Part shown: in pieces, positions 1 through 10,549 of the stretch | How positions within the stretch are numbered: position 1 is the first letter of the stretch | How the letters are laid out: the number at the start of each line of letters is the position of its first letter | DNA from: Dipodascopsis uninucleata var. uninucleata | Lineage: Eukaryota; Ascomycota; Lipomycetes; Lipomycetales; Lipomycetaceae | Reading direction: 5' to 3' | Assembly (NCBI GenBank): GCA_030568195.1 | Contig: JAJLTO010000006.1 | Span: forward strand, 620,001-684,000 | Length of the DNA stretch: 64,000 nucleotides | Notes under the pieces: generated by a model | Seen by the model: the letters and a program-made list of their open reading frames with translations, nothing else | Database searches by the model: none | What the model was told of the DNA's origin: nothing | Translations under genes and position numbers: made by a program

Positions 1-171
1 TTACTTGTTTTTCCCTAACTTATGTGCTCCAGTACTACTACCATGTTTTCTTTAATTTTTATGGTATATTTAATAAACGCTTCATTTTATTCTATATTTT
101 TTTGCTATTAACTGGTAGATTCTGCTTCACTTGGTGTAGGAGTGCCCTCTTTATTGAAATCACATTGGTAG
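1..171 (+). CDS. 3' end of an unidentified gene (last two exons, partial)
   Basis: Two short exons can be joined: 33-63, preceded by a branch-like CTAAC at 15-19 and an AG at 31-32, and 119-171 after an intron starting GTATAT at 64. Phase is kept across the junction. The joined tail reads YYYHVFFNFYDSASLGVGVP and ends with a Trp before a TAG at 169-171. The rest of the gene is off the left edge. The tail is aromatic and hydrophobic, so a membrane protein is possible, but I do not recognise the family. An unspliced reading of the same stretch stays open to about 281 and cannot be excluded. Confidence 0.4.
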
Positions 172-281
172 TTGGAATTACCGCAATCTCCTCTTTTTGT
201 AGTTCTTACACTCTATATTGGATATGCCATAATAGACCTTGGGCACTGATTAGCACGTCTTATAACAAATTAATGTGGTAA

Positions 282-748
282 AAAGGAAATTATGCAGGGC
301 AGTATATTTTACGTATAATTCCTGAAGGTGAACTGCATTTAAACTATTAAAAGCCATAGTTCGAAAACGGTTATCCATTGCTGAAATTCACCTGTTCCTA
401 AACACTCACAGACTTTTTGCATCTAAAATAATTGGAATAGCAGCATCACTAACTTACATTTCTACTTGAATTCGTAAGAACAAGGCAATCTTATGCGAGA
501 AGTACTGCCCTGAGATAATTTGATATTAAAGGACCTGACTCGCATCTGCTTACTCCTTTCATTTCAGATCAGCTCACTCGCAAAGGTTTATTGGCATATT
601 GTCTGATTCAATGACTGATCAACCATTTTGTCGAGCATATTTTTCCAAGAATCGGCCGACTCATCTATTTGCATAATATTTATTATATCTCGCTATTGGT
701 TTTTCTCGTGCCATAGGATTTTTCGCTGTTCAGACGTGTTCAGAAGTA
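282..748. other. Intergenic, upstream of the WDR7-like gene
   Basis: No gene, RNA or repeat is seen. It presumably holds the 3' flank of the left-hand gene and the promoter and 5' UTR of the WD-repeat gene. No clear TATA box was found. Confidence 0.6.
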
Positions 749-3700
749 ATGTCCCTGGAACCGGTAATCCTACCTTTCACTCATTGGCCAACTGCCTATG
801 GCACCGAAAATAGCTCTAAACTAGACGTCGACTTTGACTTGCCTACACCACCGGCTTCTTCTTCTAGAGAATTTTTAAGTTCTATTTCTCGTCCGCCTTC
901 AGATACGGTCTTGACGTGCGCAGAAGTATTTTCAAAGGGAGTTTTACTTGGCCTAGCTAGTGGTGCCATCGAAATTCTACAATGGGATGAAATTTCACCA
1001 TCAACAGAGCTTGCGGTACACGATCTGACCAGCTCTCTAGGGCTCTCGCCGCTATCTACTACAGCGGGTCACCGTCGGTCACCTGTAGTAGCTTTGAAGA
1101 AAATTTCAGCGAAGAATACGGAAGGTAGATCCGAGCTGCTTATAAGTGCAGCGGAAAATGGGTATGTGACTTTTCCTCTTTATGCTGCAAGCTATCTCTG
1201 ATATTAGCGAAATTTGTTCACCGGGAATTCGATATCCATAACATACGCTATATATGGTCCTTTGATTTGATCCGATATCTAATATTGACATAGAGAAATA
1301 CTGAAACATTCGCTTCCGTCAGGCAGGGTATTAAAATCAACAATGGTACCGTTCAGGCCAACAGGTATTATTAGCTTCGATACGTACTTAATTATCTACG
1401 GACAGTCCACAGAAATCCAGATTCTCCATCAAAGTACTTTAGAAGCTCATGTTACAATGTGTGGTCTTATATCATCGTGGCCAATTGTGTCAGTGCTATT
1501 TGCTGAACGAATCCTTACTTTAAATCAGCGTGGAGATGCCGAAATCTGGAAAATATGGCCTGATGAATCTCGAATTGAGCGTATCACAGACTTAGAGCCT
1601 TTCGGGAGCCGTGCAAGTTTTGACTATTTAGATCGCATACCAACTGGCTCTAGTACTGATAAGTTTCAGCGTACTAGAAGAAGATCTTCGAAAATAAGCA
1701 GGGAACCAAACAGCAAACTGAGTTTAGGAGATCCAGATATGGGTTTAATTACAGAAATATACAATGTCGGCGAAATTCTTTGGTTAGTAACTCAGTTGAA
1801 TGGATGGTGTCTCTATAAGTGGGAAGATGACTCTTTTTCGCTTCTTTTAAAAAGAGAGCTCCGAAATCTAGGGGGTGCATCTACAGGAGATCTTGGTGGT
1901 ATAGACTGTCACTGGTTCGCGCTATGGGATTTACAAGGTAACATTGTATTCACAACAGTAGACAATACATCTGGACAACCTAAGTTACAATATCGGAATA
2001 TTACTGCAAGCCCTAAGCCGAGAAATGTGAATACTCTTGCAATGGTTTTGTCGTTCGATACTCAGAATCAAGTCTCTCGTCATCAGCTTGTGCTAAGTCA
2101 ACACCATCAGCGGTCACGAAATGTTCTGGTTGATTTTTTTTATTTTGAGGGTGAAATAAAATATCATGTTTTAGATCTAACCACTCTAAAGTGGCATTCA
2201 TCATCTCAACCAGTTCATCGACCTTTTCATTTCTTGCAACAGCCATCTATCGTCGATTTGGTAAATATTTCAACTACTTCTATGAATCAGCCACCGAAAG
2301 CTTTGTCTTTGAAGTCAAATACTAGTGAAGGTCCTCCAGATATAAATGATAGTTCATTGCCAGTTGTTTCCTCTTCGCCAGTATCTAGCTCGACTGCTCG
2401 ACCATCGAAGACGGCAGCAGTATTCAATGACCGGTTAGCTTTTGGATATGGCTTTTACGTTACAATATATACTTTTCCTCAATATCTTTTGGCTTTTGAA
2501 TCACCTGAGCACCTAATTGAAATACCAGACCCGGCTTCAGAAGTTTCACTTCTGACGACTATTTTACTGTCAAACAATGTCGAATGCCTGCTTATTGGAA
2601 CCACAATGGGCTCACTTTATACGTTAGACTTGGATTGGAATCTATCTCCTCGTCTCGCCCTCTTTGGATCACCAGTATTATATTCGCTTCCTCTCCATTC
2701 TAAAGATAATGAATCAATTCGAGATCTTATTGTTCTGGCTGCTAGGGATGGTACTATATGTACTATTAATCCTCTAGAGCGAAAGAAGCTCTACACGATC
2801 CCAGGGAATGTGTCCTCAATAAAAATGCTAGCTACACCTAAAAACTCAAATAGGCTTCTGATTATCTACGATGACAGAAGCGGCAGGGTATATAATATTG
2901 AAACCGGCCAGATAGACAGCGAGAATGAGATGATAATAGAAAATGAAGATGAATATGACATATATTACGCTGAAGTTAGACCAACAATTCCCGATAATAG
3001 ACTTCTGTACACTGATTCTCGATATAACTTGCACGGTTCATCTACGGTTTTTGTCAATCTTAACAAAATATTAAACGATCTTCTCAGTCTTAAAGACTTC
3101 TCTAGTATATCTGGAACTGAGCCTGCTATAATCAATGCAAAAGCTATGCTTTCAGCATTACACATTCGAGGAGCATTTGAAATGAACAAAATGAGTAAAG
3201 TGCTGAAAGATCTTTTGTTCATAAATTCCGAGTCTGTACCGAGATCTTCTATGGGCAGTGCAGAACATATTCCCCGATGGTCAGTACCTGCAAAACTCGG
3301 AGCCAGAGGTATTTCAAATACATTAACCGTGTTTCATGCTCATCAACAATTATTGAATATCAGTGGCGAAATAACTTCTGTCATCTACCTTGTGAGTGTC
3401 ATTCTCGGTCAAACTCTGTTAAAAATTCAGCTTCAATCTCCTACATTGCAAAAAAGACCTGAATATTCGGCAATACCTATGGCTGAAAGTGAAAATATTC
3501 AGGAACATCTAGACAATTTTGTGAATATATTGTTTTCAGATATTCCTGCAGTTTCTCCTGCCTTCAAGAAGCCTTGGCTCCGAGGGTTTGCGCGATTCTG
3601 GAATAGTACTAATGACGAGATCGCTCGCGCTACAAGGGTCTGTCTAATAAAACGCATTGAGCAGCTTGGAAATTTGCCTAAAGAACTATCACTGACTATA

Positions 3701-5077
3701 GCGCGATGGAGAGTGCTACTTCCTGGTAATATGTATATTTCTAAGTACGGTACGAAACGGTCACGCAACAGTGTAGATGATACGTCACTTCAACAAACGC
3801 TGGAGTCTATTCCGGAGAATGCAGATGACCTTGATGATGCATTTGTGGATATTGGCGATAGAAGTCTATATTCCACAGCAGGTCTGACCAGCGAAGAATA
3901 TTGCGATCATGCTGCCGATGAAACATATCTTCTATCTACTATCATTTTGGGAAATATCGCAATCTATTTCGCGGATAGAATAACCAATTCCGTTCTTGGA
4001 GAAATTGCTGCAGCAATCGAGATTTTATTAGCGCGACGAAATTTGAGTGATTCGTTGTCCAGTATGTCGAAGTTAGCCCGAAATCTGGAGGATGTAGCAA
4101 TTGAGCTAACTGGAGCTGGGTGGCATATCTGGGGTAATGATAAATATTTTTCAATGGATTTTGTCATGAGATTGATTTTCAAGTTCCTGGGTGAAGATCG
4201 TACTTCTATGCAACAAACCATGCGCACAGGCCCAACTGTTGCTTTAAGCAAACTTGCAATGCTAAATGAGACATTGGAAGATTATGAGGTGAAGAGACAT
4301 AAGATTCTAGTGTCAACTGTCTTGACTATTTCTAATAGTTCTATAAACCGTGTGGTTGAATGCTGTTCATCGACAATAATGAATGCAGAAAATGTTATAG
4401 CACGAGTAGGTGCCATCAAGTTTCTAAATGTCATTGTTCGATATGCTCCAGAGCTCTTAATCGATAGACTCTTTCCGGTTGTCGATGCTACGATTGTTGC
4501 TCTCGATCCTGCAGCCACTGCAACTAGAAACAGGGTTGTTAATAGTATCACTTCGCTTTACAATTCCTTAGTGAACGTATATTCATTAGTTGCAACCCAT
4601 AGAGCACAGCAGCGTCTTGCATTGTCCATTCAATTAGACCTCATCTTGGTGTACGACCTCCGAACTGGTACACAAATGGCTCATCTGAAAGGGGCAAAGC
4701 ACCGATGTATTGAGATACAATTCTCTCCGGAAGGAAGGCATGTTCTAGGGATAGAACAGCAGATGAAGGAAGTGTATGTATGGAAACTTGGTCATTCTTT
4801 TTTTAGTATTATTCAGAGCATCGGAACAAGTCAAATTCCTGTTATTGATCATCACCATTCACAAACATTTCCTTATGTCAGTTCTATACCATCTGTCGCT
4901 GGCCGAGATTTAGTATACCCTCGATTTGTTGGAAAATTAACGAAGATTGATAGTTCTTTCAAGCTGTCTGAATTTAAGAAAAATAATTCTGGGCTTAAGA
5001 TAAATTGGATTCAAGAAAAGATTGTGGAGGTATCGTGGAACGGTGTAGCTGAATCATTCGATTTCTCATCAACGTAA
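749..5077 (+). CDS. WDR7/Rabconnectin-3beta-like WD-repeat protein
   Basis: The model has two exons, 749-1161 and 1327-5077, joined over an intron with donor GTATGT and acceptor CAG; phase fits and gives 1387 residues. The N-terminal half has degenerate WD blades, for example VLLGLASGAIEILQWD and LTLNQRGDAEIWKIW. The middle is helical and low in complexity. The C-terminus has a clear WD unit, LILVYDLRTGTQMAHLKGAK then FSPEGRHVLGIEQQ and VYVWKLG. This last part closely resembles the C-terminal blade of animal WDR7, whose complex with DMXL proteins helps assemble the V-ATPase. Function here is inferred from that similarity only. The start at 749 is the first ATG of the open frame; a further upstream exon is possible. 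Confidence 0.72.
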
Positions 5078-5908
5078 CCTACCGACCGGTGAGAATGGCA
5101 TTGTCACAGAATTATTTTGTGTATTTCATCAATTCAGTACTTTTGTATGTGAATTTTATATATGTAGCTTGTTAAACGGATAATGAATATCTACTATTTG
5201 TTACTTCAATCTACAGTAGAAGATCTGTTTCTTGCCCTTGTATATAACTATAATTGACGTATTTCTTGACGTCTAACTCTTAGCTCAAGTAATTAATTAA
5301 CAGAGAAATTTGATTCTTAAATTGATAATTCGTATAACAGCTTTATTAGCCATTGCCATAAATAAATGCAAGTGAGTAAAGATTTATCTGATGTCAGTGT
5401 CGCGGATCATTTTCCAGTGCATTAACATTCCCTTTGCACGACAGACTTAAATCTCCCAACGGAAAAAGACCCGAGAAGTTTCTTTATTATTGCCTAGAAC
5501 GATTGCAACAATACCCCACTTTACAAGAGCAATGTGCAGTTTGAACTATGAAATGCTTAAAATCTGCCGTGATGAGTACCTAGCTCTTTCGACGTTTCAC
5601 TCGGGCCATTATAAAATGTATAGAAAATTTGGGATAGGAGCTATTTGGATTTTCAAATTTTATTAGATAAGAATAAGTGGGATATTACATAAGAGAAATC
5701 ATGTCGGTGTATCAATAATACGAAGCGTAAAATTCCCCTCATGAAAGTGAGCCCACAGACAGACTATTTAAAGAGAAATAATCAGACATATCGAGTCTAT
5801 ATAATGTACTATTTCTTATAATTCATTACTTTCTATATATCAGCAACAGTAGTGGCTGAAAATAATTAGACGGACAAGCAAGAATTAGGCTATAGCTTAC
5901 AAGACAAT
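5078..5908. other. Intergenic: WDR7-like 3' flank and LRA3 promoter
   Basis: AT-rich, with no gene seen. A candidate TATA element (TATATAA, 5798-5804) lies about 105 bases before the LRA3 start codon. A CGG-N8-CCG arrangement at 5460-5473 could be a zinc-cluster factor site, but such short motifs also arise by chance. Confidence 0.5.
5798..5804 (+). promoter_or_regulatory. Candidate TATA box of LRA3
   Basis: TATATAA about 105 bases upstream of the LRA3 ATG, in a TATA-like position for a fungal promoter. No transcription start is known here. Confidence 0.4.
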
Positions 5909-7165
5909 ATGACCGGAAACGCTTCAGAATTGAATACTTTCCCAGTTATCACTGCGATCCGCACTTTCTTGCTGGACGGCAAGGGAATTGGGGGTGATTA
6001 TCATAATGTCGAGAAAGGACATTGGCTGATCGACGATAAAATTTCGACCCCTATGACCAAATATGAAGAGTACAGAAAGTCGAGAGTTTCCTGGGGTATT
6101 AACGTTCTTGGATCTTTCTGTGTCGAGATTGAGGCATCGGATGGATCTAAGGGATTTGCTACTGGCTTTGGTGGTCCACCAGCATGCTGGCTTGTTAAAA
6201 ATCACTTTGAAAGGTTCATTATTGGAGCTGATCCTCGAGACTACAACATTATCTGGGATAAGATGTTCAGAGGTAGTATGTTCTATGGTCGAAAAGGTTT
6301 GACTATCGCCTGTATTTCTGTCATTGATTTGGCATTATGGGATCTTCTCGGTCATATTCGCAAGGAACCAGTATATAAAATGATTGGTGGTGCAACTACG
6401 AAGCGAATTAACTTCTATTGTACTGGCGCAAGACCTGAATGTGCCAAGCAGATGGGATTCTGGGGTGGAAAGGTTGCACTTCCTTATGGACCTGATGAGG
6501 GTCATGTCGGTCTACGAAAGAATATAGAATTCCTGAAAATGCATAGAGAAGCAGTCGGACCAGACTTCCCTCTCATGGTTGATTGTTACATGTCCCTAAA
6601 TGTTCCTTATGCTATTCAGCTAGCTACTGCAACCCGGGACTTGAATATTAATTGGTTTGAGGAAGTTCTCCATCCAGACGATTTTGATGGCTTTGAAAAG
6701 TTGAAACAGGCATGCCCTTGGATGAAGTGGACTACTGGCGAGCACGAATATACGAAGTATGGATTCCGCAAGTTAATTGAGGGCAGAAATGTTGACATTA
6801 TTCAGCCTGATGTTATGTGGCTTGGAGGAATGACTGAGCTGGTTAAAGTCGCTGCTCAGGCCGCTGCTTATGACATTCCTGTTGTTCCACATGCCAGCGG
6901 ACCATATAGTTACCATTTTGTTGCATCACAGTCTAACACTCCTTTTCAAGAGTATTTGGCTAATTCTCCAGACTCTCGTTCGATTTTACCTGTATTTGGG
7001 GCTCTTTTTGTGAATGAGCCTCTACCAGTAAAGGGTTATCTCGATGTGACTGATCTTGACAAGCCAGGCTTCGGTCTGGAGCTTAATCCCAAGGTCAAAT
7101 TGATACCAGGTGATTTCATTTTGTCGCCTGCACCTGAAAAGCCATTGGAGATCAAGGAGGAGTAG
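5909..7165 (+). CDS. LRA3: L-rhamnonate dehydratase
   Basis: This enolase-superfamily enzyme dehydrates L-rhamnonate to 2-keto-3-deoxy-L-rhamnonate, step three of the non-phosphorylated rhamnose pathway. It is a single exon of 418 residues, close to bacterial RhmD. Metal ligands are visible as D225 (VDCYMS), E251 (WFEEVLHPDD) and E278 (TTGEHEYTKYGF). The catalytic-loop histidine is H328 (VVPHASGPYSYHF). The stretch DIIQPDVMWLGGMTEL is typical of the rhamnonate dehydratase subgroup, which separates it from mandelate racemases and other acid-sugar dehydratases. It stands directly before LRA2 on the same strand with 496 bases between, and near LRA1. This clustering supports the assignment. Expression is probably induced by rhamnose, as known for yeast LRA genes; the sequence does not show this. 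Confidence 0.93.
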   Translation: MTGNASELNTFPVITAIRTFLLDGKGIGGDYHNVEKGHWLIDDKISTPMTKYEEYRKSRVSWGINVLGSFCVEIEASDGSKGFATGFGGPPACWLVKNHFERFIIGADPRDYNIIWDKMFRGSMFYGRKGLTIACISVIDLALWDLLGHIRKEPVYKMIGGATTKRINFYCTGARPECAKQMGFWGGKVALPYGPDEGHVGLRKNIEFLKMHREAVGPDFPLMVDCYMSLNVPYAIQLATATRDLNINWFEEVLHPDDFDGFEKLKQACPWMKWTTGEHEYTKYGFRKLIEGRNVDIIQPDVMWLGGMTELVKVAAQAAAYDIPVVPHASGPYSYHFVASQSNTPFQEYLANSPDSRSILPVFGALFVNEPLPVKGYLDVTDLDKPGFGLELNPKVKLIPGDFILSPAPEKPLEIKEE

Positions 7166-7416
7166 AATGACTACGCTTTCGTGTTACTTTCTAACTTCCT
7201 TCACGAACCGAATTTCAAGACTATGGTTGCTTAGATATTAGTTTTTTGAGTCGGCGCTTTCAGCAACATTCTTCTTTTTTTGTTTATAATTAATGTACTA
7301 TTCTAATAATATACATAAATAAGGTGTTCCTTTCGTCCGCTTTTTCAGTTTTGTAGAAGAATCTGTATAGATAGGTAGCCGAGGCATGTGGTCTGCTGTC
7401 GATTAAATATGGTCAT

Positions 7417-7441
7417 CTTCGGGTCATCAAAAGATCCGAAG
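7417..7441. promoter_or_regulatory. Inverted repeat, candidate zinc-cluster factor site upstream of LRA2
   Basis: CTTCGGGTC and GATCCGAAG form 9-base arms with one mismatch around a 7-base spacer. Written as half sites this is CGG-N13-CCG, the layout bound by many fungal Zn2Cys6 activators. It lies 221 bases upstream of the LRA2 ATG. Binding by a rhamnose regulator is inference. Confidence 0.35.
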
Positions 7442-7555
7442 TAGCAGCCGCACTAGTTCCCCACATTTTACGACTAGGCACAAGCTTACAACAACTAAAC
7501 ACTCTATCCCGAAGGAAAACATTTATAGCGTACTTAGAGGAGCATAGTTTTTCTT

Positions 7556-7563
7556 TATAAAAG
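7556..7563 (+). promoter_or_regulatory. Candidate TATA box of LRA2
   Basis: TATAAAAG about 100 bases before the LRA2 start codon, the same spacing as the LRA3 TATA-like element. Confidence 0.45.
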
Positions 7564-7661
7564 AAAGATGATCTTGCGAATATAACAGAATATCTTAGTG
7601 AGGTTGGCAACATATAGTAGCACAGAAAGTAATAGACGCAATAGAATAGAAGACTAAAATT

Positions 7662-8675
7662 ATGATTGACTCGCATGTTCATTTATATACGGCGCGCCAG
7701 AATATGGCACTAGCTTGGATGACTGATGATAGTCCATTAAGAGGCAACTTCAGAGTGGACGAATACCTTAAAGATTCTGAAGGTCAAGCCGTCGATGGTA
7801 TCATATTCTTAGAGGTGGATAGAATACAGTCAGAGGGTAATTGGGCAGAGCCAATTAAAGAATATGAATATATCAGTAGAGTAATTTTAAATAGATTATA
7901 TGAAGACAACGATGAAGGCACATCAGGAATATGCCCTGGAAAACGCGATAAAAGCATCGTTCTTGGAATGATCCCTTGGGCTCCAATTAGCGAAGGAGTT
8001 GAGGCTGTAGAGAAATATTATTCAATGTTAGTTGATGCGAATCCAGAAGGCATTTCCTTTATCAAAGGATTTAGATATCTCGTACAGGACAAGCCTCAAG
8101 GCACAATGTTAAAACCTCAGTTTGGTGAGTCATTAAGGTGGTTGGCAAATAAAGAGTTGGTATTCGACCTTGGAATAGATGTCAGATCAGGGGGTCTCTG
8201 GCAACTGGAAGAAACAGAGAAAATGTTACAAATGGCACCGGAGACAGTATACATAATAAATCATATGGCCAAGCCTGATCTCCGCATTCCTCCATCTGAA
8301 ATCGTCCACCACGAAAATTTCATTAAGTGGGCAGAGTTTATGGAGATTTTCTCTAAATTTAAAACCTTTGTGAAGTTGTCAGGCGCATTTTCCGAATTAG
8401 AACACAACCTGGATTACTCTAGAGGTACGGAAGCCTATGATCGCGCAATACAAGCGTGCACTGTCTATTGTGAGGTTATCTTTAAGTATTTTGGGCCAAG
8501 TCGTGTTATGTGGGGAAGTGACTGGCCGGTTTGTACAGTTGGAGGAGGCAAGAATGCTTTAGCTAACTGGAATGATATAACTGGTGATATTATGGGGATA
8601 TTAAAGCTTACAGAGGACGAAAAGGAAATGGTTTACTCTGGTACAGCTTTAAATGCATATAGATTAAATTACTGA
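7662..8675 (+). CDS. LRA2: L-rhamnono-gamma-lactonase (amidohydrolase family 2)
   Basis: A predicted hydrolase that opens L-rhamnono-1,4-lactone to L-rhamnonate, step two of rhamnose breakdown. It is a single exon of 337 residues. The protein begins MIDSHVHLYT, giving the HxH metal motif (H5, H7) that marks amidohydrolase-family lactonases. Later motifs are INHMAKPDLR, with a catalytic-barrel histidine, and VMWGSDWPVC, with the conserved aspartate. The general fold alone would not give the substrate; the assignment rests on position between rhamnonate dehydratase and rhamnose dehydrogenase genes. It is convergent with LRA1, and the stop codons are 77 bases apart. A related sugar lactonase activity is the main alternative. 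Confidence 0.85.
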   Translation: MIDSHVHLYTARQNMALAWMTDDSPLRGNFRVDEYLKDSEGQAVDGIIFLEVDRIQSEGNWAEPIKEYEYISRVILNRLYEDNDEGTSGICPGKRDKSIVLGMIPWAPISEGVEAVEKYYSMLVDANPEGISFIKGFRYLVQDKPQGTMLKPQFGESLRWLANKELVFDLGIDVRSGGLWQLEETEKMLQMAPETVYIINHMAKPDLRIPPSEIVHHENFIKWAEFMEIFSKFKTFVKLSGAFSELEHNLDYSRGTEAYDRAIQACTVYCEVIFKYFGPSRVMWGSDWPVCTVGGGKNALANWNDITGDIMGILKLTEDEKEMVYSGTALNAYRLNY

Positions 8676-8752
8676 TGCAACCGATAAACATTTCTGTTTA
8701 GCAATGTTTGCTTAATATTTAAGCTCAATAGATAAATCGAGTAAAGAGTTTC

Positions 8753-9529
8753 TTACTGTAGATTGACAAATAGTCCTCCATCTACCAAAATCTGTGCACC
8801 TGTGACATAACGAGATAGATCACTTGCAAGGAAAACAGCTGGTCCAGCCAGATCTTCTGGTACACCTAGTCGTCCTAGAGGGACACGCTTAGACATCTCT
8901 TCTCCCTTGTCGCCTCTAAGATCATCCTCATTGATAGATGTTCTAATAGTTCCTGGCAAAAGTGCATTGCATCGTATGCCATATTTGCCGAGTGCCACGG
9001 CAGTAGATTGCATTAAAGAAAGAACACCTGCCTTAGTAGGAGTGTAATGAGTTTGCAGCTCACCTCCAACCAGTGCTGAAATACTGGATATGCCAATTAT
9101 TGATCCACCGGAGCACTGGCTGATAAGCTGCTTAGCTGCAGCCTGGGTTGCGAAAAAAGCGCCGTCAAGATTTGTCTTGACAGTTCGATAGTATATATCC
9201 TCTGGCATGCTAGCGAACTCATGAAAAGGGCATATTCCAGCATTAGATACGAAAATGTCAAGTTTCTCGAACTTTTCAACTGTTCCTTGGATTAGTTTTT
9301 TACCTGTTTCCGGGTCTGCAATATCACCTGCGACCGCGTGAAAACTATCAGGGCCGCGTATTTTTTCAATTTCCTCCTTTAAGGTCTTTACATTGGCTTC
9401 TTGTGTTGGATCCGGATAATAATTGATACAAATTTTGGCACCGTTCTTAGCCATCTCGATAGCTATTGCTCGGCCAATGCCCATGCTAGCTCCTGTGATC
9501 GCCGCTACTTTACCACGTAGCAACTCCAT
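8753..9529 (-). CDS. LRA1: L-rhamnose 1-dehydrogenase (short-chain dehydrogenase)
   Basis: A classical short-chain dehydrogenase predicted to oxidise L-rhamnose to the lactone with NAD(P)+, the first pathway step. The start is set at the ATG at 9529, giving MELLRGKVAAITGASMGIGR and 258 residues, the usual length of yeast rhamnose dehydrogenases; the frame stays open upstream but has no earlier ATG. The TGxxxGIG cofactor motif is near residues 13-19, the NAG motif lies in FVSNAGICPF, the catalytic Ser is in IIGISSISALVGG, and the Tyr-x-x-x-Lys is in HYTPTKAG. The C-terminal YVTGAQILVDGG is typical of the family. Substrate is inferred from the neighbouring LRA2 and LRA3. Confidence 0.87.
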   Translation of the reverse strand: MELLRGKVAAITGASMGIGRAIAIEMAKNGAKICINYYPDPTQEANVKTLKEEIEKIRGPDSFHAVAGDIADPETGKKLIQGTVEKFEKLDIFVSNAGICPFHEFASMPEDIYYRTVKTNLDGAFFATQAAAKQLISQCSGGSIIGISSISALVGGELQTHYTPTKAGVLSLMQSTAVALGKYGIRCNALLPGTIRTSINEDDLRGDKGEEMSKRVPLGRLGVPEDLAGPAVFLASDLSRYVTGAQILVDGGLFVNLQ

Positions 9530-9871
9530 CTTTAATTTTCTAGAACAGTTATAGTTATAATAAATATCTACAATACTCAATGGTTTCTAATTTCATTTTT
9601 ATAGAAGTCGAGTGAACGTATAAGTACATTATAATTACCTAGTACAAATAGACTTTGCGATGGCTATTGAAATGGCGGAGTAAGTAATGATACAACATTA
9701 TGCCGGACACCGAAGCCTCGTCCGCACGTTTTAGAAGAGTAGCTATCAAAACGGCAGATTACAATGATAAGAGAATCAGACATCTTTAATACCAAGCATA
9801 TTGGAGAATGAAATTCAAAATAATAAATCGTAGCAGAGGAGTGCTTCTTGTAGTACAAAGCTTTTGTAAAT

Positions 9872-10549
9872 TTAGGTACTATATTGGGACGCAAGGTCAA
9901 GAATTTCAGAGTTTCCGTAGATTTGCACACCACTACCTCCCTGCTGTATAGCTACAATAGCTGCTTTGGCTATCTTGTCGGCATCCGCACCGGCGCTTTT
10001 AAGTAACGAGCCAAAAATAGGAACGCTTCGAAGACCCTTAAATAAAATCTGCGCAGCATGCTCAGCAGCACGCTTTTCGTTACGATCACCAATTATGAGA
10101 CCTGGACGTAAAATGATAGTTCTCTCGAACCCAAGGTCAATGACATCCTTCTCCAGAAGACCTTTCATACTGTTATAGGCAAACATCGAATCCACAGCAG
10201 CACCACCAGCGGAAATCAAGACGTAAGTAGAAGCACCTTGTGCCTTTGCAGTTTTCGCAGCATCTAAATTCATGTCATGATCAATCTTGAACTGATTATC
10301 AAATCCATTGGCAGCGGCCTTCGTAGTACCCAAGCCTGAGAACAGAATCTTGGTGCCAGCAGGGATGCTATTTGGTATATCGGAGGAAACTTGATTTGTA
10401 ATCGGTGTGACGCTAGTAGTATCTGGGGTGAAAGCACGCCTAGTGACTGTGCAGATGTTGTTAATACCTGGGAACTTGCACTCTGCTGCGAGAGTAGTGA
10501 AGTTGCATCCCACCAATCCAGTTGCTCCAATAATAGTAAGTGTGCTCAT
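9872..10549 (-). CDS. FMP52: FMP52-like atypical short-chain dehydrogenase, mitochondrial outer membrane
   Basis: An intron-free gene for 225 residues. The N-terminus MSTLTIIGATGLVGCNF carries the atypical SDR nucleotide-binding GATGLVG. YNSMKGLLEKDV supplies the Tyr-x-x-x-Lys pair, and RPGLIIGDRNEKR is the usual FMP52/TIP30 (HTATIP2) signature. Yeast Fmp52 is a mitochondrial outer-membrane protein of unknown activity; the location here is assumed from that. It faces the rhamnose cluster on the same strand as LRA1, 343 bases upstream of the LRA1 start. I see no reason to place it in the rhamnose pathway, so the linkage may be chance. Confidence 0.85.
   Translation of the reverse strand: MSTLTIIGATGLVGCNFTTLAAECKFPGINNICTVTRRAFTPDTTSVTPITNQVSSDIPNSIPAGTKILFSGLGTTKAAANGFDNQFKIDHDMNLDAAKTAKAQGASTYVLISAGGAAVDSMFAYNSMKGLLEKDVIDLGFERTIILRPGLIIGDRNEKRAAEHAAQILFKGLRSVPIFGSLLKSAGADADKIAKAAIVAIQQGGSGVQIYGNSEILDLASQYST

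Larger units (their letters stand above)
7166..7661. other. Intergenic: LRA3 3' flank and LRA2 promoter
   Basis: No gene is seen. It contains an inverted repeat at 7417-7441 and a TATA-like element at 7556-7563, both annotated separately. Confidence 0.6.

Noticed and set aside
9530-9580. N-terminal extension of LRA1 upstream of the ATG at 9529
   Set aside because: The extension would need a TTG start; the ATG at 9529 gives the standard SDR N-terminus and family length.
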